From assembly GCA_964652775.1 (NCBI GenBank), contig CAZZAM010000007.1, positions 1 to 64,000 on the forward strand: a stretch of DNA of 64,000 bases. Direction: 5' to 3'. Numbering within the stretch: the first letter of the stretch is position 1; each line of letters opens with the position of its first letter. The notes under the pieces are model-generated. The model saw nothing but the letters and a program-made list of their open reading frames with translations, was not told the DNA's origin and ran no database searches. The position numbers and the translations under genes were made by a program. Positions 1 to 9,000 of the stretch are shown piece by piece. The stretch comes from UBA11346 sp038060575. Its GTDB lineage: Bacteria; Planctomycetota; UBA11346.

Positions 1-23
1 TCTTCGAATTGCGGCGTTGATGT

Positions 24-662
24 CTATCGCAGTGCGGCGATGCGTGCAGCGGCGAATCCAGCGCCGAATCCATTATCGATGTTGACCACAGTTACACCCG
101 GCGCGCAGCTGCACAGCATCGCGCAGAGCGCGGTCTCGCCGCCACGTGCGGCGCCGTAACCAACCGAGGTCGGGACGGCAATAATTGGCGCGGCGACGAG
201 GCCGCCGACGACTGATGGCAAAGCGCCCTCAAAACCAGCGACGACAATCACCGCACGACAGCGGCGCAGCGCGGCCAGATGGCGAGCAAGCCGATGAATA
301 CCGCTGACGCCACAGTCAGCAAAGCGGTGCACGCGACAGCCGCGCATACGCGCGGTCAACTCAGCCTCTTCGGCAACCGGCTCGTCGCTGGTGCCGGCCG
401 AGACCACGGCGATCGGTCCGCGCGTTGGCTTGGGCATGCCGACTGTGAAGCATCCAGAGCGCGTGTGGGCGGTGCCGCGTGGAAACGCTGTGCGCAACGC
501 GGTGAGTTGCGACTCGCGACAGCGCGTGATCAAGACTTTGCCGTGGGCGGCGGTCAGGTGTTGCGCAGCGCGAACGCATTCCGCGTCGGTTTTACCGGCG
601 GCATAGACCACCTCCGGGAAACCGAGACGGCGATCGCGATGCAGATCAAGGTCCAAGCTCAT
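24..662 (-). CDS. larB: LarB, nickel-pincer cofactor biosynthesis (pyridinium carboxylase/hydrolase)
   Basis: LarB carboxylates and hydrolyses nicotinic acid adenine dinucleotide, the first step of the nickel-pincer nucleotide cofactor of lactate racemase-type enzymes (family knowledge). The protein has the PurE-like second half, with GTSDEPVAEEAELTA and the glycine-rich VVAGFEGALPSVVGGL core, and the N-terminal GFPEVVYAAGKT motif. The start at 662 is chosen because it overlaps the larE stop as ATGA and because the upstream in-frame residues are arginine-rich shadow sequence of larE. With this start the protein is 212 aa, about 30-40 residues shorter at the N terminus than usual LarB proteins. 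It is translationally coupled behind larE. LarC, the expected third partner, is not visible; only 23 bases remain to the left edge. Confidence 0.88.
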   Translation of the reverse strand: MSLDLDLHRDRRLGFPEVVYAAGKTDAECVRAAQHLTAAHGKVLITRCRESQLTALRTAFPRGTAHTRSGCFTVGMPKPTRGPIAVVSAGTSDEPVAEEAELTARMRGCRVHRFADCGVSGIHRLARHLAALRRCRAVIVVAGFEGALPSVVGGLVAAPIIAVPTSVGYGAARGGETALCAMLCSCAPGVTVVNIDNGFGAGFAAARIAALR

Positions 663-1516
663 GCTGAACGCTCTTGTGCCGCAAGCAGTCGATTGAAGCC
701 GCCGCTGGCCAGTCCCGCGAGATCGAGCGTCGCATTGGCGTAGCCGATGCGCGCCAAGCCCTCGACGATGGCTCGTCGTTGTGCGAGTGCGCGCGGCAGA
801 TCGTCTTCGGGCACCTCGATGCGACAGAGCCAGCCGCGCGCGCCGCCATTGGCTCCTGCGCCAATCTGGTGATGTCTGGCGCGACACGTTCGTAGTCCAA
901 GTGAACGCAGCAGTACTTCGGCTGCTTCGATCATGCGTACCGCCTCGGGCGTGACCGCCTCGCCATACGGTACGCGCGAACTCAAACAGGGCTCGGCAGG
1001 TCGATCCCAGGTCGGCAAGCCAAGCGCGCGTGAGCGCTCACGGATGTCGGCTTTGGTCATTCCCGCTTCGGCCAAGGGAAACGTCGCTCCGCGTTCATTG
1101 GCAGCGCGCATGCCTGGCCGCCAATCCGCGAGATCATCGGTGATCGCGCCAATCCACAGTTCGGACCCGGCTTCAGCGCGCGCACCCAACATGCGCATGA
1201 CGCCAAGCAGGGCGGCCTTGCAGTGGTAGCAGCGTTGGCCGTCGTTGGCGGTGTAGGCCGGATCACTGAACTCATCGGTGGGCACGATGTGATGGACGAT
1301 GTTGCGGCTGGCACAGAAGGCCTGTGCTTCCGCCAGGGTTGCGCGCGCCAGCGAGGGACTGTCGGCGGTCAGCGCGGCGACCCGCGAGCCTAATTCCGCA
1401 TGCGCCACGGCGAGCAAATACGTCGAGTCCACACCGCCGGAAAATCCTATCAGGGCCGAGGTGGCCAAACGCACGCGTTCGCGCAGCGCAGATTCCTTAG
1501 CAGCAGCAGTGGTCAT
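659..1516 (-). CDS. larE: LarE, ATP-dependent sacrificial sulfur transferase
   Basis: LarE adenylates the carboxylated pyridinium intermediate and donates its own cysteine sulfur, building the thiocarboxylates that hold nickel (family knowledge). The 285-aa protein has the PP-loop ATP pyrophosphatase signature SGGVDS at about residue 26, a CYHC pair near residue 97, and the PAEPCLSSRVPYGEA motif near residue 170. The Cys of that motif corresponds to the sacrificial cysteine, suggesting the single-turnover Cys type rather than the [4Fe-4S] type. The stop codon overlaps the larB start by 4 bp. It starts 48 bp downstream of the pilT stop on the same strand; cotranscription with pilT is possible but has no functional logic. 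Confidence 0.9.
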   Translation of the reverse strand: MTTAAAKESALRERVRLATSALIGFSGGVDSTYLLAVAHAELGSRVAALTADSPSLARATLAEAQAFCASRNIVHHIVPTDEFSDPAYTANDGQRCYHCKAALLGVMRMLGARAEAGSELWIGAITDDLADWRPGMRAANERGATFPLAEAGMTKADIRERSRALGLPTWDRPAEPCLSSRVPYGEAVTPEAVRMIEAAEVLLRSLGLRTCRARHHQIGAGANGGARGWLCRIEVPEDDLPRALAQRRAIVEGLARIGYANATLDLAGLASGGFNRLLAAQERSA

Positions 1517-1564
1517 GGCGCGCAGGTTATGATACGATCCGCGCGAGCCAGCCTACATCCGCGC

Positions 1565-2818
1565 TCAGCCGCCGGGGCGCTTCCAGGTCGGGCTCTGGGC
1601 TGCGGACGAACCAGGCGTTGGCTTTGCTGCGGCTGCGCCCGGGGCGGCTGCCGGAGCCGCGGGTTTATCGCCTGGCGGCTTTTCCTTTTCGTCTTTCGCG
1701 GCCTTCTCGGCCTTTTCTTCCTTGGCCTTTTGCTCAAGCAACGCGTCCATGTCGTGGCCAAGACCCTTCATGCGCTTGGAGATGTCCTCCTTGTCCATTG
1801 AGCGGTCATAGGCCTCGACTGGTTCGACCTTGTCTTCCTTCACCAAACGCTCAAGCGAGTCATTCATGAGCTGCATGCCGTACTTGGCGCCGGTCTGCAT
1901 CGCGGAGGGAATCTGGAAGGTCTTGCCTTCGCGGATCAGCGAGGCGATGCCCGAGGTGACGAAGAGGATTTCCAGCGCGGCGCAGCGGCCGCCACCTTTT
2001 TTCTTCAGGAGGTTCTGCGCCACAACACCACGCAACGATCCGGCGAGCATCAGACGAATCTGTTCCTGTTCATCGGCCGGGAACTGGTTGATCACGCGGT
2101 CAACCGTGCTGGCCGCACTGCTGGTGTGCAGCGTTCCAAACACCAAGTGGCCGGTCTCGGCGGTTTCGATCGCGATGCGTGTCGTCTCAAGATCGCGCAT
2201 TTCGCCGACGAGAACGATGTCAGGGTCTTCACGCAGGGCGGCACGCAGCGCCGCCGCGAAGCTCTTGGTGTGGTTGTGGACCTCGCGTTGGTTGACGAGA
2301 CACTTCTTGGCCGGGTGAACGAATTCGACCGGATCTTCGATGGTGATGATGTGCTCTTTGCGGGTGTTGTTCAGGTGATCAACCATCGCCGCAAGGGTGG
2401 TGGATTTGCCCGAGCCGGTCGGGCCGGTGACCAGCACCAGGCCCTTTTTGAATTCGCACAAGCGCATGACGCCCGGCGGCAAGCCAAGCTGTTCGGCCGA
2501 GAGGATCTTGTCGGGAATGCGCCGGAACACCGCGCCGATGCCGTAGCGATCGCGGAAGAAGTTGCAGCGGAAGCGACCACAGCCCTCAAGGGCATAGGCG
2601 AAGTCGGCGTCGTTAGTTTCTTCAAATTGCTTCCGGTTTCGCTCCGGCGTGATCTCCATCAAGATCTGGGTGAGCTGCTCGGCGGTCAGCTTGGGCGCAC
2701 CGGGCAGCGGCACCATGTCGCCCGAGGCGCGCACCATCGGCACGTGCTCTGATGTCATGTGCAAGTCCGAGGCCTTTTGCTCGGTCATGATCTTGAACAG
2801 GTTGTCGATCCAGGGCAT
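1565..2818 (-). CDS. pilT: PilT/PilU-type twitching motility ATPase
   Basis: Hexameric AAA-type ATPase that powers type IV pilus retraction at the inner membrane. Visible motifs are an N-terminal PAS-like region with ASDLHMTSEHVP, Walker A GPTGSGKST at about residue 138, Walker B/Asp box PDIVLVGEMRDLET and the His box FGTLHTSSA. The catalytic core matches PilT in length. It is followed by an unusual tail of about 70 residues, first Lys/Glu-rich and then Ala/Pro-rich, probably disordered. The start has a GGAG about 8 bp upstream on the coding strand. It lies downstream of the pilin-like genes on the same strand, separated by a structured repeat, which supports a shared pilus role. PilT and PilU cannot be separated here. 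Confidence 0.92.
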   Translation of the reverse strand: MPWIDNLFKIMTEQKASDLHMTSEHVPMVRASGDMVPLPGAPKLTAEQLTQILMEITPERNRKQFEETNDADFAYALEGCGRFRCNFFRDRYGIGAVFRRIPDKILSAEQLGLPPGVMRLCEFKKGLVLVTGPTGSGKSTTLAAMVDHLNNTRKEHIITIEDPVEFVHPAKKCLVNQREVHNHTKSFAAALRAALREDPDIVLVGEMRDLETTRIAIETAETGHLVFGTLHTSSAASTVDRVINQFPADEQEQIRLMLAGSLRGVVAQNLLKKKGGGRCAALEILFVTSGIASLIREGKTFQIPSAMQTGAKYGMQLMNDSLERLVKEDKVEPVEAYDRSMDKEDISKRMKGLGHDMDALLEQKAKEEKAEKAAKDEKEKPPGDKPAAPAAAPGAAAAKPTPGSSAAQSPTWKRPGG

Positions 2819-2924
2819 AGCGGGTTCTCCGGCGGGGACTTAAACTAGCGCCGACACCCGGCCAAGGCAATCGCAGTCAGCTGTGGCGTTCTTCTCTCGC
2901 CACGTGCACCCGGGGACGCCCTTC

Positions 2925-3073
2925 TCTCGCCACACGTATCCCAGAGTAACCCGGGCGCCGAGTGATGTTGGCGGCATACAATGGGCGTAGCCCATGCCGC
3001 CACGATTTCGGAGCGCAGCGACGAAATCGAATCGCGACAAAGCCCGAGGGGGGTGGGGGACAACGTCCCCCAC
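2925..3073 (+). repeat. Structured intergenic repeat, copy A (long form)
   Basis: Three nested or adjacent stems can be read: P0 CGGGC 2952-2956 with GCCCG 3042-3046; P1 TGGCGGCAT 2969-2977 with ATGCCGCCA 2994-3002, enclosing GGGC/GCCC; P2 GATTTCG 3004-3010 with CGAAATC 3022-3028. A tail hairpin GTGGGGGAC/GTCCCCCAC (3053-3073) ends 10 bp from the stop codon of the giant pilus gene, so on that transcript it would form the first part of the 3' UTR. Copies B-E lie at 15819, 33147, 39270 and 41589. Copy D shares the upstream flank and the tail hairpin. Confidence 0.85.
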
Positions 3074-3083
3074 AACAAAAGCC

Positions 3084-6000
3084 CTATTCAACGATGCGCG
3101 ACCACGCACCGACGCCGGAGGCAGTGACACCGAAGGGCGTGAACGGCGGTGTGCCGGCTTCGGTCATCAGGTCGTAGTTGAAGTCCATGTTGCGCGCTGG
3201 TGGCCCCTGGACCGAACCGATCTGGCCGCCCCACTGGCTTTGCGTTAGCGTGGGTGAAAAGCCATACCACGAACTGTAGTTGGCCAGCCACACGGTATCG
3301 CGTGCTGGAAGTCCAGTATTGGAAATGAATCCGAACGGCGTCTGACCATAGGTTTTTGGTGAGTCGAGCAGGAAGGCCGAGCAATAGCGCCGGCTGTCCA
3401 TAACCACCAAGCTGCCGAGGAAGTTCATGTCCTTGCCGACCCAGTCTTCCAGATACAGCATGGTGTTGATGAAGGCGGAAGACTCACCTTGGCGAATGCT
3501 CTCACGCGTGGTGGGTTGGTTGTGGGTCAGGATTGAGGCGTAGTAACTTGTGGAGGAGGCCGCTGGCAGCAACTTCCCAGACGAGCCCTGATTCATGGCA
3601 AGCGTGCCTCCGCCGGTAACCGTCCAGGTGTGTGGCTGTGCGTGCGTGCCAGAGAGGACCAGTCCCTCTTCTTTATACTTGGAGTCGGTCCACGCATTCG
3701 ACAGCAGGGTGACGGCATCGCCCATAACCGCGAGCGGAGTCAGCTTTTGTGGTGTTCCACCTTGATAATTCACGGTGAAAGCCGTGGTGTTGAGGTCGCC
3801 TTGGAGGAACAACTGATTCGGAGTCGCGATGGTTGTCTTACTGGCACCGAAGGCGTCGGTCCCGGTTAGGCCCCAATTAATCTGACTGCCATTGACGATA
3901 CGCACGCCCTGAATGAATTGCTGTGGTCGGAAAGCGGGATCTTGGACCAGGGTATCATAGGGCTGCATCGCCGAGCGATTTGCGGCGTCGATGTTCGGAT
4001 AGGCGGATATCAAACTGGCCATGTCATCGGTGGTGTTCGGCAGATGGTGATTCCACGGATTGACCAGCCCGGGAGTTGGATTGGTGGGATAACGATTGGT
4101 GCGTACCAGATAGAAGAGCCCATTGAAGCGTGTCCTCAGCAGGTCGGTGCCGTTTGTCACCACGGGTGCCGCGCCGGCTCCCGCACCCAGGAAGACGTCG
4201 GCGACGGCGTCGTTGAGCGTACGCGTCCTGAGGTATTCTTGCACGGCGCTCAGATTTAATGTCAGCAGAGTTGTTTTGCTCAACCAGGAACGAACAGTGG
4301 TGATGTCGTCGTTGAAGCCAACCGGCACGACGTCTTTCTGGATCGTATGCGCCGTATCCCACCAGCGCGATTGGCTCCAGAACTCGCGTGGGTTGTAGAT
4401 CCAGTCTTCGCTCGCGCTGCTTTCTCCGGTAGTTGGTGAACTCCAGGTGAAGAAGTCCTCGGTGATATCAAGCGGTCCGAAGAACACCTGGTATTGACTG
4501 GCCAGATAGCGCGCCGACGCACTGACGCCACCACCTGCCGCCTCCCAGTCGTTCTTGTCGATGGTGGTGAAGTCCTGCACCAGCGGATCGATCGCGCTGA
4601 CTGATGTGGAGATTGAAATATTGCTGGCGATCAACGAGGTGGCATTCGCGAGGGTGTTCGACAACGAGTACACGAAGCTTCCGCTGGGATAGCCAGGCAG
4701 CTGGCAGCCGATCACATACGGATTGATGTCGAGGCCGGCGTCATAATTGCGGGTGACGTTGATGCGGGTTGCGTCAACGACGGTGTCGATGCGCACGCGC
4801 TCAGTATACTGCCGGTTGCCGGTGGTTGTGGCGGCGTTGCCCAGGGTGACAACGTCCCCCGTTTTCATGCCGGCGGTGGACGTCACCGTCCAGGTTTGAT
4901 TGAGCGTGGCTGGAATGTCGTCGCCGGAGACGGGCACGTTCGCGGCGATCTTGGTCCAGTACCGTGGCCCACCCTGTTCACACAACGACAGCTGCATGTT
5001 GGGTCCGAGGTACGTTGTGCGGAGCAGTTTCACGTCGACCGTGGTCGCCGCGATCGCGGGCGCGGCGGTTCCCTGTTGGCCGCGCATGATGCCGACCGTG
5101 GTTCCGACGACGCTGGTGACGTAGCCAAGTTCGCTGGTGCCGATCTGCACCATGTCGTTTGGTGCGAAAGTTGCGGCAAGGGCAGCGCTCGGAAACACGA
5201 AGCTGCCGACCGTATTCGCGGCAGCGGCGCTGGTCATGCTCGCGGTCGTGACGACGGGGAGATCAAACCAGGGATCGATGTTCAGCCGAACCTCGCCGCC
5301 AGTGCCGTCGGCATTGCGGGTGAGTGGGGTGAACGAGCTGGAGCTACCATTGCGCCACAGGAAGCGCAACTCGGGCAATCCGGTTGTGGCGTTGGTGGCT
5401 TTCTCGATGCGCAGCCAGAGGTCAGCCGAGCCAAAGGGAGGACATTGCGGAACCGCGCCAACCGGCTGATCGTCAGTCCAACGCATATTGGCCACCGGCG
5501 TAACGGTTGCGCCCGCGGTGGTATTGACCTTCCCCGGTGTTGTTCCGCTGGAAGCGGTGGCCATGCCGCTGGCCGGCAACGCAGTGAGCAACGTTGTCGG
5601 ACCCGTGTTCGTCGGCACCGCTGGCGTGGCCGGTGGATGCCAACAATCGGGCTGGAAGCCGCCAGACAGGGGCGGAAGGACCGGCGGTGCCGTGCTGCCC
5701 CACGGTTGGTACGCGCGTGCGCCGCCCCAGAACCAGCCGGCATTGATCGTGCCATAGTCGGTCGGGTTGATGTTACCTCCGGCGGTGATGAAGCTGTTGA
5801 CGTCGAATGCGGCCAACTTGGTCCGACTGAGGGTGAACGTGCGCAGATTGGGACGAATCACGACGATGCCGTTGTTGTGGGCAACAGGAGTGGACAAGAC
5901 TCCACGCGACACCGTCACCTGATTGGTGGCCGAGTCGATCGCCGTAATGCGCACAAGTTCGAAGGGCAGGCCCAATCCGGAGCCAGGATTCGGGCCAGTG

Positions 6001-9000
6001 GAGCCGATGTTTTCTAGGCGCAGCAGATCCCCAACAATCAAGGTGCCGGTCTCACTGAGGTTGAGAACTGTATCGGTGGCCAGGACAGCTGCTGTTAGGG
6101 TACCCGGTGACGCGGCGATGAGATCGGTGTTGTTGCCCACGGCGGAACTGGTGGCGTGCGTGGCGTTCACGGTGCCCAGTTTTCCGCGTGCGAGCTGGAC
6201 CGAGTGTGTGTTGCCGACTCGCGGATTTGGATCAACGCGAACGATGCTGCCGGCGACAACCTGCATCCACTCATCTTGCAGAAACACGTATTCGTTGTCA
6301 CGCATGGCCCACGCATCTTTCACCTTCACAGTGACGGGATCAGCGGTGGTGCTAATGGGCGAGGGGAAGAGATTGGTTACTTCGCCATAGACTGAGGGAA
6401 CGCCAGGTGGTGTGGCGGCGCTTGGGGAGGCATAGGTGATTGGCGATACATTGACGCCGTACGGATCGGTGGTGACCGCGGTAAAGGTGCGCCCAGGATA
6501 GGCCTTTTCCAAGAAGGTCTTCTCTTCTGCTGCGGTCATCACGCCCATGTCCGTGCTGCCCTGGAAGAGGTGAGGTCGAGTGTCGATGGGACTGGTCAGG
6601 TAAAAGAAATGGTCTTGCGTGTACACCATGTCTGGCCCGGGCGCAATTGGGCCATCCAAGGTAGAATCGATATAATTTCCGCCGTTTCCGAGCCGGGCGC
6701 CGCTGGTACCCGTTGCCGTGCGGTACAAGGTGATGCCGCCAATGGGCGTGGTCGTGCCCGTGGAAAGCCAGCTTCCAGTTGAACCAACACCCCCCTCCCA
6801 GCCGGGGTTTGATCCGTTCGCGCCACCACCGGAACCGTGCGGACCGGTGGTTTGTACAGCAAGCCCCAGGCCTCCGGTGCTACGTTGGTAGAACAACAGC
6901 GGATGTGAACTGAGAGAGTCTGTGTCCGCGCCGGCGTAGTTGAACGGAGCCGAGCCAATCGGCAGGTCGCGCTTGATCGACTCGGGATCGAGCACGAAAT
7001 TCCACGCACGACCGCGGCTGACGCGAACCGTGGATTTGGGCAGGAGATACGACCGCGCCGTGAATGGTCCGGTGTAGACCTTATCAACGGTGCCCTCAGC
7101 GATATTTCCCGTGGTAACGTTGGTGAACTTTTGCATTTTCAAAATAGCGGCGTCGCCGGTGCCAGAGCCGCGGTTGGGTCCAAACACATCGCCCAAGGTG
7201 CTCGGATTATAATACGGGGTCGTCGTGTCGCCCAAATTCGTGGTAACGGCACCGCCGTCCAGCGGACCCAGGGGAATGATTTTCCCAACCCGGGTGACCG
7301 TCGAGTCATCGTCGAGGACACCAGCACGATAGGCTGGCGTCAGAGCAATGTCTTCACCGGGATCGTACACGCCGTTAGCGTTGAGGTCTTCGTTGTACAT
7401 TTCGCCATTGATGGTGTAGCGATAGGGCAGTCCGCTGTCGCCGGGATCACTGGTCGCGGTGTTTTCCGCGGAGCCGCAAAACGACTTCGAGCCCTGACCC
7501 TTTCCGGTGCCGGAGCGCTCGCCGCGTGCCTGCATGAAAAAGCCACGCGTTGGCGAGTACAGGATCGCGGCGTAGGGCGCACGACCGTTTTGCAGCAGGG
7601 GCATGCCGGCGCCGCCGCGGATCATGAGGCCCGTCTTCTGGAGTGCGTTGCCAGTCAGATTGTTGATCTTGAACTGGGCGGCGGTGAAGGTGGACCAATT
7701 CCACGCATTCCGTGCGCGCGTGGTCGCGTCGTTGAGTACGGGGCGGAACACCGAGCCAGGAACCGTCGTGTAACCACCTGCGTCGCGTTGCCATTCCAGC
7801 TTGAAGCTGGGTGCAATCGTCGGGCTTGCCGTATACCATTCGATGCAGACGGAATAATTCTGTCCGGTTTTCAAGGGGACATTCGTGCTTGCGGGCGAAA
7901 TGTGCGACGTGGTTTTGACCCACCATTCGTCGACGACACGCTGTTCATTGATCCACACCCGGGCACCACCAGTGCAGGTGGTCTTGAAATTATACAGGCC
8001 CGTAGCGGTTGGACGCAGGAAGCCCTCCCAGCGCACACTGTAAAAGCTGACGCCGCACCCAGCCGCCGGTGGAACGGTCAGCGAACCGGTGAACAACGCA
8101 CTGGCGGTAAGACCGGTTACCGACGGCTGCGGCACGCCGTTCAGTGGACCGCGCCATTGCCAGTTTGGTCCAGGCAATTTGGTGTTCCAGATGGCGTCAT
8201 TGTACCACGTAGCGGTCAGACCGGTCAGCCCCGAGGCTTCGGTCACCGCCGCGTGTTGACCGAGTTGGAGCAGGCGCCAGTTTTCCGCGTACCAATACGG
8301 CCTGCGGCTGACGGTCTGATTGATGTCGTTCCATCCGTGAGGGAAGCTTGGACCAGGATTGCATGCCGAGCGCATCTCAACCGTGCCGCCAAGCTGATAT
8401 CCCTGGGTCGAGACGCCTTCGTTGATGTGGATATAGGCGCGATTGGCCGGGGTGGCGAAGCTCCAACCGGTGTCCACTGGTAGGTAGCCACCAAGCAGGT
8501 CGAGCATGTACGAGCCGCCATTGGCCTGCATGGGCTGATCGATGCCTTGGACATGGAACGACTCGCTGGTCACGTCGGCCGCCGTGAACGGCCACGCTGA
8601 AGGCCGCACGTGTTTGCCGTAGACATAGGGCAGCACTTCATTGGACGACAGCGGCACCTGCGACGTTGCCGGCATGATGCTTTCATCGGGAACAATGCGT
8701 TCGCGAATCGTTAAGCCAACCCTGGTGGGCATGTTGGCAGGTGCGCCGGCCGAATTTACCGCAATCCAAGCTGAGCCATCTTGTTGCCCAGTCGCAGCGG
8801 GCCGACGCTTGAGGAAGATACCGCCATCGCCCAAAGCGTAGCGCTGATATTGACCGGGAACTTCCATCGCATTGCCGGTTGCGTCAGCGGCGAGCACATC
8901 GTTGGTCTGGCCACCACCAGGAATTTGGAACCGTGGCCGGGAATACTCGTGCGGCTCGGTGGGCAACTGTCGCCATCTGGTGTTCCAGGATGCGCCTACT

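Noticed and set aside
663..887. N-terminal extension of larB to 887
   Set aside because: The added 75 residues are arginine/serine-rich shadow sequence of larE; the 662 start overlaps larE as ATGA and matches the family.
4896..8483. Long plus-strand frames opposite the giant pilus gene (373 and 450 aa)
   Set aside because: They are antisense by-products of GC-rich codon use; their translations show no domains, while the minus-strand protein has coherent modules.
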